Assembly (NCBI GenBank): GCA_037127315.1
Contig: JBBBDQ010001921.1
Span: 251,001 to 315,000, forward strand
Reading direction: 5' to 3'
Source of the DNA: Ascarosepion bandense
Taxonomy: Eukaryota > Mollusca > Cephalopoda > Sepiida > Sepiidae
DNA length: 64,000 nt
Each line of letters starts with the position of its first letter. The first letter of the stretch is position 1. Below are positions 1 through 11,330 of this stretch, in pieces. Below the pieces are notes generated by a model. That model made no database searches and was not told the DNA's origin. It saw only the letters and a program-made list of their open reading frames with translations. A program made the translations under genes and the position numbers.

Positions 1-190
1 TGGTTGCCAGCCAAGGCTATAGAGCACAAACTGTCTTGTTATTTATTCCATAACTGGAGGAAAGAGATGGATTAAGACCTTTTTCAAGGGAATTTGTGCG
101 TAAGTGAATGCAAGGAATTCAACTGGAAATTGAACACGGTACACCGATTATTCATTCCAAGGCAGCGTCCACTGCACCACTACGTACAAA
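1..190 (-). mobile_element. SINE-A fragment, head-side part
   Basis: This is the tRNA-derived half of a SINE-A copy on the minus strand. It has the CCAAGGCTATAGA segment, the ATTTGTGCGTAAGTGAATGCAAGG segment in two stretches, and a degenerate GTGGTGCAGTGGA head at its right end. The left part runs off the window. It is clearly diverged from other copies here, for example at 62890-63195. Confidence 0.8.
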
Positions 191-294
191 GTACAACAGG
201 TATTAATCCACTCTGATCTGGTTAACCACATTACACAGGCATCTTTCAGATAAGCAATATCTCTAGATATTAATAGTTATTGCTGAAGAAGTCT

Positions 295-790
295 ATCAAG
301 CTTTAGTAAAAAAAAAAAAGTGAAGCTCAGACAGTTGCTTTCAAGGAATTTGACAGGGTTTGGCATACCAGTCTTCTCCACAAGTTGAAATGATATTTCT
401 GAACAAATTTCTGATTTGATTCAGGCTTTCTTATCGAATCGTGAAACCAAAATTGTTCTGAATAACCACTCTTGCACATCTTTTTGCATTAATGCAGATG
501 TCCCCTAGGGTTCTACCCTTGGACCTACATTCTTAACTCAGTATTTCTGCTGCTTATAATACTACTACTTACTTTTGGTTTTTAGGCCTGATTGATCAAC
601 TCAAATTGGAGACTGATCTCATGTACCTAAAATCTGCTGTTAACTGATGCAAGAAATGGCTTGTTAATTTTAATGCTTCTAAAATAAAACTTCTTTCTTT
701 TAATCAGCTGAGAAAATCCTTTTTACCTTCATTCAGCATGGCTGATACTGGCATCCAAGTGAATAACTCATAGATTTAGATATAATACAC
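295..790 (+). pseudogene. LINE-J reverse transcriptase remnant
   Basis: Plus-strand conceptual translation, broken by several stops and frameshifts, gives FDRVWHTSLLHKL, then a fingers-palm stretch and the GSTLGPT part of the GVPQGSILGP motif. It continues into WLVNFNASK, the segment that follows the catalytic box in this LINE. The YADD region itself is missing. It is an old dead fragment with no flanking duplication that I can see. Confidence 0.75.
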
Positions 791-1698
791 GCTGCTGAAA
801 GTAAAAATCAAAACGAGACCTCTTTCAAATATGAGCATCCATTATAATAATGCTTGAAAGGTTATGGGAGACCTATTGAAAGAAAGGTTTATTCTTGCAT
901 TTACATCTCCCCTATTAAGGGCATGACTATATCCATGATATAATAACACCTTATTTCATGGATAGAATGGAATGGCTGAAATAAAAAGGAAAAACAAACA
1001 TGCTTTGTTCTCAGAGAGACTTTTATTCCACATACACAAAACTATATATACACATGTCTCACACAGAGAAAAATATAGCCTCTGCCTACAGAGCAAGCAG
1101 ACTGAAAGGAGAGTGACAAAATAAGGTTTTCTCTATAATATGAAGATTCTTTTGTGTTTCTGGAGAAGCCATGTTTAGGAATCCAGATTCGTCTACTGTG
1201 TTTCAAGTGAAGATATAAATGTTTAGTCTTGGGTTTTACCAAATAGATAACTGCGAGCTAGAGACAGTCTATCTATATCTGGTTAAGATATATTCCCAAA
1301 AGGAAATGGTGACATGTGTTTATGAGCTGTAACATGCGCTGGCTGGAGGAGACAAATTTAGTTTCAGCCTAGGTCGAGGGGCCTAAGCCAATTAAACTAC
1401 TGCTTTATTTAACTACTGTAAGCAGAATGAAATTGACTACCATTTTCATCACTAAACAGTAGTCATGTGACCCACTTAAAATCATCTGCACCAAAGAGAG
1501 ATGATTGCTTTTTTGTATACTTAGAGATGTAATGAGGTAGAAATATAAGACGTTTATTCTAACCATAGAAATTTAAGACTCCCCGTCACAGCCTCTTTAG
1601 TTTGTTAAAATACACTGAAAAGCTGATATATTTGAGCATTGTTGAATGCTGGGAATGCATCTTCATATACATGATCCAATTTTTGAAACCACCAATTT
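791..1698. other. No identifiable feature
   Basis: AT-rich sequence without a convincing coding frame, terminal repeat or match to the other repeat families in the window. A 66-codon frame at 1042-1242 (minus) looks superficially like zinc-finger spacing but lacks paired Cys and His residues. Confidence 0.5.
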
Positions 1699-1925
1699 AA
1701 AATTTTTTTTTTTTCATAAGCATTTCACCCTGAGCAAGTCATGTCACTGCCACTACTGCGCAAGGGGCTGCATAGAGTGGAGAAAGGATGATTAAATATA
1801 GGAAATGTCAGAGAGTGGGTGATAGGTGGGTAGGGATACTGAGAATGGTTAAATATAGGAAATGTCAGAGGGTGGGTGATAGGAGGTAGCTGTTGGGAAA
1901 GCAGACTTGTGGAAGGGAGTTCAGA
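1699..1925 (-). mobile_element. LINE-J 3' end with 57-bp repeats
   Basis: It starts with T(n), the complement of the LINE's A tail. The conserved 3' terminus follows (CACCCTGAGCAAG...CACTGCCACTACTGCGCAAGGGG). Two copies of a 57-bp repeat carrying TAAATATAGGAAATGTCAGAG come next, then the last codons of ORF2 near GGTAGCTGTTGGGAAAGC. The same 57-bp repeat recurs in the LINE-J 3' regions at 20595 and 56160. Confidence 0.75.
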
Positions 1926-1990
1926 TGTTTGTTGAATATGTTTATTTTTATTTAGTATTCTTTTGTGCTAGAGTTCTAAGATTAATATTA

Positions 1991-3537
1991 CAGGGGCCCG
2001 ACAATATTTTTCGGACACTTTAGGATTCAACTTTCCGAGTACCATAGAGTGGCGAAATTCCTTCAATAGAATAGCATAAACATATAAAGACAATACCTGT
2101 AATAAAAATGGAAGAAAATCGATTAGGTAAGGAAAAATATTTATTTTTCATCATTTTTTACAAAACACACGCGACATTATTTTTCGGACATCGTTGAAAA
2201 ACTGTTAATAGTCTGTAATATCACCTTTCTTCTCAATAACATTTATCAATCTTTCTTCATAATGATCAAATATATGCACAATAACATCTCTACGTGTTTC
2301 TATTAGTTGTTTTTTAGCATCTAGTATCCGTTCCCATAGTTGAGCCTCTTTCGTTATTTCAGGTCCATCATAGACAAGTTGCGCAAGCATTTCCCAAACA
2401 TTTTCTATTAAATTTAGATCTGAGCTTTTTGCAGGCCATTCCAAAGTAGTCATATTCACTTTAGCCATCCATTCTTTCATGAGTTTTGACACATAGATGC
2501 TGCAATTGTCTTGCTGTAGAACGAAATCATTCCCTATCTCTCTTCTTATCCTTGGTAGGGCTTTCTTGTCCAGCAACTGTTTGTAGCTTTCGCTGTTCTG
2601 TGGTCCTTTCAGCCACTCCAACCATATATTTCCATTAGCAAAGATCATACCCCAAACCATAACTCCTCCTCCTCCAATCTGTCGTTTGTTCAATACAGCA
2701 GGCTCACCCCTTCTCGACCAAGTACACCATCCATCGGGCCCATCAAACTTGAAACGCTTCTCATCAGTAAATATAACCTTCTTAAAGTCAACATGCTTTG
2801 TTAACCACCTTTTAGCACACTCCAGTCTTGCTCCTTTGTGTTTCTTTGTTAGTGTAATTTTTTTCTTAGCCTTTGCATACTTCAAACCAATCCTATGCAG
2901 TGTTCTTTGTACTGTTCAGACGTTTATATCCAATTCACATTTCTCCTTCACTTTTCTTGCTGTAACTTTTTCTCCAGATGTCAAAAGCCGTGTCACAGTC
3001 CTCTTCATTCTCCTTTCAGTCCTCTTGCCAATTGATCTGTTCCGTCCTCTCTTTTTTTCTGCTCGGAGTTTGTCTTCAGCATGTATTTGACTGTTGATTT
3101 CGACAGCTTCAAATCCATGGCGATCCTTCGGATGCTGAGGCCATCATCCCGCTTCTTCCGTGCCAAACAAACAACTTCTTTTGAATGCATTTTACCTCAT
3201 TAAACTTAATTATTTTGCCAGTAAAATAGAACAGATAATTGATTCTAATGATGACAGCTAAGTGTACAAGCAGAAAATTTGCATACAGCAACATATACAT
3301 GAACTTAGCTCTTAGTAAAATAGGATTTTTTTGTCATGTCCAAAAAATAGTGTCGCGCAAGTTTTTGCAAAAATCACAAAAAACTAAAATTATCAAAGCC
3401 AAACTAAAAAAAATGATTACACTAGTAGTGGATTTTCACTCCTCAACTACATACTTACAATCTCAAAAGTTTTTGGCACTAGTAACCACCTTGAAGTACT
3501 TTTTTCAAAGTGTCCAAAAAATATTGTCGGGCCCCTG
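1991..3537 (-). mobile_element. Tc1-family DNA transposon, near complete
   Basis: A 1547-bp element with inverted terminal repeats beginning CAGGGGCCCGACAATATTTT at the left and ending with its near-perfect complement at the right. It is flanked on both sides by TA (1989-1990 and 3538-3539), the target duplication expected of this superfamily. It encodes one transposase on the minus strand, with both termini intact. The near identity of the inverted repeats and the light damage to the gene suggest recent activity compared with neighbouring repeats. No other copy is in the window. Confidence 0.95.
2205..3190 (-). pseudogene. Tc1 transposase (DD34E), broken twice
   Basis: The N-terminal part (3190 down to about 3050, starting MHSKEVVCLARKK) has the helix-turn-helix look of a Tc1 DNA-binding domain (LSIRRIAMDLKLSKSTVKYML). 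The C-terminal part (2205-2885) is the catalytic domain. Its first Asp is in VIFTDEKRF, its second in LQQDNCS, and its Glu in LNLIENVW, with 34 residues between the second and third, so DD34E. The two parts are separated by a one-base frameshift at a T7 run near 3051-3060 and by an in-frame TGA at 2916-2918. A linker between those lesions (TSGEKVTARKVKEK) reads through in the expected frame. As it stands it cannot make a full transposase. Confidence 0.93.
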
Positions 3538-3539
3538 TA

Positions 3540-3689
3540 TGTCTTCTGTTCAAAATACTTGTGGTGATAAGAATTAAGTAGTACTTTTTAGTTTTTGTAT
3601 AATTTTAAAAAAAAGATATTTGTCCACAGCTAATTGCCTTTATTAAATTTGCATTCTTACTGGTTGTTTTGTACCAAACAAAAGAGCTT
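3540..3689. other. Short AT-rich gap
   Basis: AT-rich sequence between the Tc1 element and the RTE block. Nothing identifiable. Confidence 0.5.
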
Positions 3690-3867
3690 CTTTGGATCTT
3701 CTTCTATGTGCCCCATCCTTTCAAGACGAAGGCAATCATGGCTTTCCACGTCTCCCTGTACCTGGTGGCTCTTAGTACGCCTTCTCCTGTTACGCCACCC
3801 AAACCTGGCTCTACCATCCACTAGCTCAAACCCATGAATCTAGAATAGAAATGGATAGAAGTTAGTA

Positions 3868-3941
3868 TGGCCACAAAATGGGTGATCAGTTTATATATTG
3901 ATTATAACATAGATTTGATCCCTCACTTTATATCCACATTA
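3868..3941. repeat. FB foldback, copy 1
   Basis: Inverted repeat: left arm with GGCCACAAAATGGGTGATCA, right arm with TGATCCCTCACTTTATATCC, AT-rich loop. Lies between reiterated RTE 3' ends. Confidence 0.8.
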
Positions 3942-4142
3942 TAATTTCTTATAAACACTTGTCATATATATTCTTCTTTTATATGCCCTGTCCCTTCAGG
4001 ACGTGGGCGATCATGGCTTTCTACGTCTCCCTATCCCTAGTGGCTCTTAGCATGCCTTCTCCTGTTACACCACCCAAACCTGGCTCTATCATCCACTAGC
4101 TCAAGCTCATAAATCTAGAATATAAATTTATAGAAAGTAGCA

Positions 4143-4214
4143 TGGCCACAAAATGAGGGATCAGTTTATATATTGATTATAATATAGATTCGATCCCCCA
4201 TTTTATTTCCACAT
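4143..4214. repeat. FB foldback, copy 2
   Basis: Inverted repeat with GGCCACAAAATGAGGGATCA on the left and CGATCCCCCATTTTATTTCC on the right. Same RTE context as copy 1. Confidence 0.8.
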
Positions 4215-4825
4215 TATAATTTCTTATAAACAGTTGGAATATATATTCTTCTTCTATGTGCCTTGTCCCTTCAGGATGTAGGCAATCATGGCTTTCCACA
4301 TCTCCCTTTCCCTGGTGGCTCCTAGCATGCTATCTCTTGTTACACCATGCAATTCTCGTTCCATCATTCACCTGATGAAGTCCTTTAAATATGTTATCTG
4401 CTGCTTTCCTCTGTCTTCCTTTCTTTCTATCTGACCTGTTAGTATCATGTTCTGCAAGCCTCCTTCATCATTACATGTCCCAGAAACTTTAGCTGCCTCC
4501 TCCTGATGGTCAGTAATAATTTCCCTTTCGTTTTCATCCTTTCCAAAACCTCATCATTGCTCACATGCTCAATCCATGATATTTGCAGCATCCTTCTGTA
4601 GAACCACATTTCAGTTGCTTCATGTTTTTCTTTCATCTCTGAAGATATTGTCCAACATTCACTGCCATATTAAAGAAATGACATCACATAGCAATTTAGC
4701 ACTCTCTTTTTTTTTTCTAGCAAAATTGTCCTGTTTGTTAATACTTTTCTCAACTTCTGGAATGCTTCCTTCGCCATGCTAATTCGCCTACGGATTTCTG
4801 TGTCACACTTTCTGTCTTCTTTGGA

Positions 4826-5114
4826 TCAGTCAGGCAGTTAAGTGCCATACGTGAAACACACTTGGGCGATCCTGTCTTTCTCGAGACTGGGCAGAAGATT
4901 ATCTCGCAGTAGGTTGCCATTGCTTTCTGCGGTAGACTGGTCGCCAATCAAGGCTATAGAACCCAATCTGTCCTGCTATTTAACCCATAAGTGGAGGGAA
5001 GAGACGGATTAATACCTTTCCCAAGGGTATTTGTGCATAAGTGAATGCAATGGATTCAGCTGGAATTCAAACTCGGCTCCCCGATTTCTCGTTCTGAGCC
5101 GATATCCACTGCAC
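4826..5114 (-). mobile_element. SINE-A, nearly full length
   Basis: Minus-strand SINE-A. The 3' end (CAGTTAAGTGCCATACGTGA) is at the left. The middle has GCAGTAGGTTGCCATTGC. At the right is the tRNA-like head, with complements of the box B-like and GTGCAGTGGATATCGGCTC segments. The outermost head bases are lost at 5115, where LINE-J sequence starts. Confidence 0.88.
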
Positions 5115-5554
5115 TTTTTTGGATACTTACCCTAAAATAAGTGTTATCAAATCTGATGTGACAAGAGTAAATCTATTGCCCTCTTGATTTCTTAGTTGGT
5201 AGGTGTTAACATCTACTGTAAAAGTAAAATGTTTTCTTCTTAAATTCACTTTAAATTCAACTCGTGACTCCTCTGAAGTAGGTTTGCCTGACTTTCCAAT
5301 CGGAAGTGAGTCCCTAATATCACTCCATCCATGGTTTCTGCTATCAGCACTAAACCAGATCCCCACCCAAAGCATGTGGACTTGATGGTATCAATGCAAT
5401 GGTTCTTAAGAAATGTAGTCCTAAACTGGCTCCTGTTCTCTCTAAACTTTACAATGCATGGCCTTCTTGCTTCTTTTTGTTTTCCTGCTTGTTGAAAATC
5501 TTTTTCTGTCGTTCCAGTCTTTAAGAACTCAGCAAATTATTTGATCATTAGTGT

Positions 5555-6040
5555 TAAATAATCCTTACACAGACAACTTGGGTGGAGTTAAAGACAATTT
5601 TATTCATCTACGTGTGTATCGCTCGCGCTCATTATTCAAAAGTCCCTCGGTCACCGTTTCCGGTGAAAAACTGTTTCTCTCAGTGAAGAGTGTCTAAGGG
5701 AGATAACTTGGTGAAGTTAGCAATCCTTCCCCTTTTTTCTTATCTTTTAGATGATCTCTGAAAAAGAGGAAAGGAAAGAGAATAGTATTAAATATCAGTT
5801 TCTTTAGGTTCAGCAACAAACCCAAGTATTTTAAATGAAAAGACTCCCTTCTAAGTTAAACAGTCAGCTATTTGATTATTAGTAGGTATCCAAGAGAACT
5901 CTAATATTTCTCTTTTTTCCAGCATTTCTCTTAAGATGGCCATCTCAATGCGAAGCGTTTTGTCTAATATCTGTGTGGATGAATGTACAGAGTCGTAGAG
6001 ACAGGAATTGTCTGTTTTGCAGATTATTTTGATGTTAGAG
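5555..6040 (-). mobile_element. Copia-like LTR element, 3' remnant
   Basis: On the minus strand the segment about 6040-5820 translates to the C-terminal part of a Copia RNase H domain: CKTDNSCLYDSVHSSTQ, then LRIEMAILREMLEK and NQIADCLT. Downstream is a purine run (AAAAGGGGAAGGAT) that looks like a polypurine tract. A possible ~180-bp LTR follows (5555-5735), starting TG, ending CA and holding an AATAAAA signal. Only the 3' end is present. The LTR limits are inferred. Confidence 0.6.
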
Positions 6041-6151
6041 ATTATTCAACCTCATTTTGGTAAAGTTCTACTAACTTTCCACAACTGGTTAAGAAATTTA
6101 CTTCACTGGGTTTTCTTTCTAATAAGAAATATGGCTATAGCTTCTCTAGTT

Positions 6152-6820
6152 CAGTGATTCCCAAACTGGGGGAAACTTGAAGCTACCAGGGGGGAAATAA
6201 TTACACTACCTACTAAATAAAAAAATCTCAGATGGATTTTATTATGTCTGAGAGAAAGAGCCTGTTGTACATGACTCTTCTGCCAACGAAGAGTTTCACG
6301 CACAAGATCTTGAAGAATTCTGAGTTAATATGCATGGAGCATATCCACTACTGAGCAACAATGCCTTGAAAATCCTCATTCTGTTTTCCACAACCTACCT
6401 TTGTGAGTCAGGACTTTCTACTTGACTCACAATCAAGCCCAAAGCACAAAACCGACTGGAGGTGGAATGTGACATACGTTGTGCGCTTGCCAAAACTAAC
6501 CCTGATATTGATACACTGGTGCACAAGAAGCAGCATCACTCTTCTCACCAATTTAATTCTGAAGAAGAAGAGCAAACAAAAGTTCTTTTATCTGTTACTA
6601 ACTGCTCTCTATGTCTATGCTTAGTTGTTACTAACTGCTCTCTATCCACTTTACTCTGTAACTATAAGTTTATCAGTATATTTATGCATTTTAAAAATAA
6701 ATTAGTAAATAGTCTCAGTGTGTTTTAACTGCTCTTTCTCTCATACACATGAAGGGGGAAATCTGGATGTTTGAACTGGGTGTAGGGGGAAATGACAAAA
6801 AACCAGTTTGGGAACCATTG
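6152..6820 (+). mobile_element. Internally deleted hAT transposon
   Basis: A 669-bp element with terminal inverted repeats CAGTGATTCCCAAACTGG and (complement) CAATGGTTCCCAAACTGG, typical of the Charlie-like hAT group. It is flanked by an imperfect 8-bp duplication (CTCTAGTT and TTCTAGAT). Inside, the plus strand keeps the C-terminal hAT dimerisation region (TTYLCESGLST, then RLEVECDIRCALAKTNPDID). The rest of the transposase is deleted, so it is non-autonomous. It sits inside the LINE-J copy. Confidence 0.85.
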
Positions 6821-7609
6821 TTCTAGATCAGCTGCTGATGTTTTAACAGTTATTGCTGAAAGTCTATCAAGCTTTAGGTAAGAATGTTGACGCTTCAACT
6901 GTTATTTTGGCATTTGACAGAGTTTGGCATATTGGTCTTCTTCACAAGTTAAAAGATTATGATATTTTTAACACATTTTTGAGGTGATTTAGTTTTTCTT
7001 ATCAAATCACAAAATGAATGTCATCTTGGATGGCCATGCCTCTAAATCTTTTTGCATTAATGCAGACTCTAGGCTTCAACACATAGTTTCTAATTTTCCA
7101 CAGTGACCTTGCTAATGTCATCAATTCTCAAGTTGGTATTCATGCTGATGACACAAACACTTATTCCTGGCTTAAAAGTAAGTCTGATCTGTTCAATACA
7201 GTCAAACTGAAGGCTTATCTGGAAAATGATCTACTTTTCGTTGTTAACTGGTACAAGGGATGGCTAGTTACTGTCAATGTTTCCAAAAGAAAACTACTCA
7301 CTTTTAATCATCTGAGAGAACTCTTATTACATTTTATCATGACTAGATATAACAGCAAGTTCTATTCTAACCATTTCTTCTATCACACTTCTCACTTCTA
7401 GAACTCTCTTCCAGTTTCTAGCTTAACTGTCAACTTTGATGTTGAAAAATTTAAATGCAATGTCAGTCTATGTCTACTGTCTTAATTCTTGTTGTTTAAA
7501 TTATATCTCTCCTAATGTTTTTCTCATATTCTCTCATACATACCCATTGCATCTTAGAGGCTTTATTGCCTTACGTGGGGTGAAATGTTAAAAAAAATAA
7601 AATAAAATC

Positions 7610-7770
7610 TACAAATAAATTCATTAATTCATTAGATTAACTTAGTTATGAGTCAAATAGTGACACTCTTTATGGCTGAGCATAAAAGCATAACTGATCA
7701 AACAATGGTTACTCCTACAATGGGGGATGCAGGTTTGATCTCTGCTAGTAGGCACATGCTCTTTATTTTT
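7610..7770. other. Short unassigned gap
   Basis: No recognisable repeat or coding signal. Confidence 0.5.
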
Positions 7771-7773
7771 ATT

Positions 7774-7998
7774 TTTCTATGTGTCCTGTTCCTTCAGGTC
7801 GTAGGCGATCATGGTTCTCCACGTCTCCCTATCCCTTGTGGCTCTTAGTATGTTTGAGCCTGTTACTCCTGGCAACCCCCGTTCCGTCATCCACCTGATC
7901 AGACCCTGCAAATATGTTATCCGCTGCCTTCCTCTGTCTCTCCTTCCTTCTATCTGACCAGTCAGTATCAGGTTCTCCAGGCTCTCTTTCCTCATTAC
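7774..7998 (-). mobile_element. RTE 3'-end fragment
   Basis: Minus-strand translation in two frames gives SLENLILTGQIEGRRDRGRQ and ITYLQGLIRWM, the C-terminus of RTE ORF2. It then runs to the 3' end with CTTCAGGTCGTAGGCGATCA. The subfamily matches the copy at 53450-54095. It is cut at 7998 inside the RKESLENL codons. Confidence 0.88.
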
Positions 7999-8072
7999 CT
8001 TTGCTTAAATGCACCACATACAGCCATATTACATTGAAGCATTTGTTCTTGTACAAACACTGAAGTTAATGT

Positions 8073-8128
8073 GAAGCCTGGTCAGTACCTAGATGTGTGA
8101 CCACTCGGGAATGTCAAATACTGTAAGT
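8073..8128 (+). repeat. 5S rRNA-derived 3' half
   Basis: The sequence AGCCTGGTCAGTACCTAGATG, in two stretches, then TGTGACCACTCGGGAA and TACTGTAAG, matches the second half of 5S rRNA including the internal control region. The first half is absent. The bases after it (TGGATGTATGGTG) resemble the junction after the third 5S unit at 38338, so it may be a scrap of the same 5S-SINE composite. Confidence 0.65.
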
Positions 8129-9768
8129 TTGGATGTATGGTGATTTTGTTGCGGTCGCTATTGACTGCTTTTAAACAAAAATAAGAGACAATCAGGACAA
8201 CCTTGACCTTTCTTTCAACACTCTTTCAGTTTAGGTTTATTTTTATTATCTCTAGTGACATTTTTTCGTGCTTTCTGAGTTGCTATGTCATAAACAAGGT
8301 AGTGACTAAATTTCAACAATTTTATATTCTTAGGTTGTCACATTATTTTTCTTGATACTTTTTAGTAATTTGCAGAACCAGCATTGTTATTTGACTTACC
8401 TAGTTTTAACATGGCGACTTTTTCATCAAAGGTGTGCGCTCTCAGGTCATTGTGGCCAGGCTTGCTTTTTTTCAAAGGGTTATTTATTACATTACATTCC
8501 TGTTTTTTTGTTTGTTTTTTTTTTGTCTGCCAACTGGACAATAGTTGGGCTTTCCAATATACACTTACTTCCAGCACTCTTGCTCTCTACAATTTTGGCA
8601 CCCAAAATTGAATAACCTATTCCATACACTTCAGTTATAATACTATAGAATGATTGACTATTGAACTGGACAAGAAGCTATGTTATGTTACCACTTGACA
8701 ATTAGTCACCAGCAACTTAACCCACAATATCTCACTTCAGGCTTTTTGTCTGTTTTCTGGTTGATCTGTCAGATCTCCCATCTTTATTATAATCAGACGC
8801 TAAGTGGCAACCAAAATAATGAATATCAACAGAACGTTTTATTTAGTTATTATGGCAATTTTCTGCAAAAAAGGCATGGTTCTTGATCTCCCTGACGCAG
8901 GCTGTGTAACAAATCATATATACTTTAAAAGTGACTTTTCAAGGAGAATTATATGAAATCAAACATCCCTGAATTCTCTTACTACATGTTTTAATGACCA
9001 TATATGGTAATACCTTTTTAGGAAAGCTTACAAGTCCTAGTCTCATTTAAATTTTTCTGGAAAATGGGATTAATATTAATGTTTAGTTAGACAATGTTCA
9101 TTAAAATACTTATATAATTGAATGTTTTTTGTAAAATTTATAAAAGGATGATGTGTTAAATACTTTTGCTACCCATAGTGCTCTACGTTGTATCAAGCAC
9201 TCTTTATAAAAGTAAATGCATGAACAGCAGGGAAAAAACCTACGAGCTACGAGTTCAATAACTTTGTTACACTATATATATGTATATATCAAAGAAATAA
9301 TGAAGAAAAATTTTTATGTCAATGTGTTTTGTTCCTTGAGAAAATTTATCAACTTTAGAAAATTCATTTAAAAATGTTGATTTATATACAGTCTTTGAGA
9401 TTTCACTCACCCAATTGACTCATTCAATTAAAAACTTAATTGAGCAATTAAAGTTTATTGCATTAAAAAATCTCGCAATGAAACGTGTCCCCTCAAATAT
9501 AGAAAAAGGAAATCTGATTTCTTTTACAACCCAAAAGTATGCCATTGAAGATGCATAAGTTACTTAGAATGACCTACAATAGCATTATTAAACTCTTTGG
9601 TCTCATGCATGGTGCCTGATTTATGTTGAAATGTGTGGTTAAACAAAAGACAGTGACATCCTGCAATCATCAAAGCAAGATCTGACAAATAGAATTTAGA
9701 CTGACAAGCTGCTGTCTCACTTATGTCATTCTGGTCAGTGTAAACATTTGTTTAATTAATGTTTCCAG
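8129..9768. other. Unique sequence, no gene seen
   Basis: AT-rich and mostly single-copy within the window. There is no repeat match and no extended coding frame that I trust. Confidence 0.5.
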
Positions 9769-9964
9769 AGTGGAACCAAAATATCTCTGTCACCCAGCTT
9801 AAAGACGCTCACAAATTTTTCGAAACTAATTTGGAAAAATATTATCCTTCACTCAACATCTATATTTCCTCCCCGCTTATGAAAAGTAAAATCAAACATT
9901 TGAAAGAAAGAAAAAAAAATACGCATGCTTCTTTCAACCATGCACCAAAAAACAAATTATACAA
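9769..9964 (+). other. Weak candidate host exon
   Basis: An open frame reading EWNQNISVTQLKDAHKFFE... and ...MKSKIKHLKERKK is bounded on the left by a pyrimidine-containing tract ending TTTCCAG and on the right by a consensus donor GTAAGT at 9965-9970. The surrounding DNA has no repeat signature. I do not recognise the protein. A chance ORF with chance splice-like sites cannot be excluded, because it is short and lysine-rich. Confidence 0.25.
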
Positions 9965-10680
9965 GTAAGTAATTTTTTATAGAAAATCGTTTAGAAAATC
10001 AGATTTGTTATTTCTTATCGTCTATGAGACGGAGGTTGTAGTCAAACAGGAGAAAAAAACTACAAATTTAGGTACCTCCACTCAATTGCCAAAAAAAAAC
10101 CCCAAAAAAAACAAAAAAAAAAACGGCATATCATGATGTTAAAAAGGCTCAAACTTAATAAAAACAAAGTTTTATCATCAAACTGTTTATGCTATTATTA
10201 AGAGGAAAGATCAAATTTTGTTATTATTTTTTTTAATCCTTGTTAGTATGTTCAAAATTTTAATTTTAAGTTTTGGTTTTCCATTAGCGATTCATGCTAT
10301 GTTTATGTTAGGTGACTGTTAAGAAAATGGAGGCAATCCAGTAAAATGATTTGGGGGCAAGTAAATTTTCCCTCATTCTCGACCGTCGGTTGAGTGATTT
10401 CTTTTACAAATTTTAAAGGCTGTTTATATACAGAAGTAATATGGAGGAAGAAATGACAGTGTGAGTTCAAAATTTGAAATAAGGTTGTGGTTAACGTAGT
10501 ACTTGGCTGCTTTTTGATTTCTAATCAATAATTAATAAAGATCTATATCATATATTAATATAGATCTATATCATGCAATAAAGGCAAAAAGGTTTGCAGC
10601 TACCCTGTATTTTTTTATAAAAACGTTCAAATGAGATATTTTTCTATTGTTTTGAACATAAAAGATAAAATTTCACAATA
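9965..10680. other. Unique sequence, no gene seen
   Basis: AT-rich, with runs of A and C near 10090-10125 and a short inverted repeat of AGATCTATATCAT near 10540-10575. No coding signal. Confidence 0.5.
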
Positions 10681-10689
10681 GAGTATTTG

Positions 10690-11330
10690 CTTTTTATTTT
10701 GACAAGAAGAAGTACTTAACTATAAAATCATCTAACAACAGCCTTATAATATTGTTTTTGTCATTAAAAGCACTACCTGTCTTAATAACAGTTTTGTATA
10801 TTCTTGGCATTCTTTCCAACAGTTTTTGACAAAAACGTAGATGGCAGACCAAACACTGAAAAAGCTTACTCTCACTCTTTGGGTATTCTCTTCAAACTCT
10901 CCTATCCAGTTGATTGCATACTAATTCAATGGGAAGAGAGGTCATGAAATTAAGATGGCCAAGTCATAATTTTCAATATTTTGTTCCTTATTTTTTTGAC
11001 ATTAGTTAATCTTTACATAATTTAATAGACTGTTTTGGATCATTCTCTTGTTAGAAGGTGAATTTTTCATTCCAATTATCCATAAACCAGACAGTATAGT
11101 ATGTCTATAAAAAAATCGAATGACATTGTTCTTTTTTTCATGATTCCCTTGACCTGAATCAACTCTCCAGCCTTATCTCCTCCCAAACAGCCCCACACTA
11201 CAAGAGACCCACCCACCACCACTGTTGGAGCCACACATTCACCATTCAGTAAATAAGTCGAAATGTTTCCATTGCCAACCTTTATTGAATCTAAAACAAA
11301 TGGTATGTTTATAAAATCATTCCCAAATGA
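10690..11330 (-). pseudogene. Degenerate Tc1-like transposase, second lineage
   Basis: Minus-strand translation with several stops gives SLVVWGCLGGDKAGELIQVKG, in two pieces, then ENDPKQSIKLCKD (for QDNDPKHTS), MTWPS for the WPSQSPDL motif, and finally NQLDRRV, SESKLFQCL and ERMPRIYKTVI. Order and spacing match a Tc1-family transposase of another lineage than the element at 1991-3537. No terminal repeats were found. It is old and inactive. Confidence 0.75.

Larger units (their letters stand above)
3690..4825 (-). mobile_element. 5'-truncated RTE with triplicated 3' end
   Basis: The main copy (about 4250-4825) encodes, on the minus strand with frameshifts, the RTE C-terminus: EMWFYRRMLQISWIEHVSNDEVLERM and the LKFLGHVMMKE segment. 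Its 3' end occurs two more times, at about 3705-3840 and 3975-4105, each preceded by TATGTGCC-type sequence and separated by an FB foldback (3868-3941 and 4143-4214). The period is about 275 bp. The copy is cut at its 5' side near 4825, where a SINE-A begins. Confidence 0.85.
5120..7605 (+). pseudogene. LINE-J copy split by two insertions
   Basis: Plus-strand LINE-J in three blocks. 5120-5554 translates to the N-terminal RT region (CFPACWKS followed by VVPVFKN in broken frames). About 6045-6151 gives the GFLSNKKYGYSFS region. 6829-7605 resumes with SAADVLTVIAE, DRVWHIGLLHKL and a readable HADDTNTYSWL catalytic-box region, then the C-terminus and a 3' end with GCCTTACGTGGGGTGAAATG and A(n). 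The first gap holds a Copia-like element and the second a hAT. Many stops make it non-functional. Confidence 0.82.

Noticed and set aside
1042..1242. Possible zinc-finger-like frame on minus strand
   Set aside because: Lacks the Cys/His pairs and no linker motif is present.
3040..3080. CTGAAGA...GAAA in the Tc1 gene
   Set aside because: No complementary stems, and it lies in coding sequence of the transposase.
2686..3090. 134-codon plus-strand frame
   Set aside because: It is antisense to the Tc1 transposase and contains no recognisable domain.
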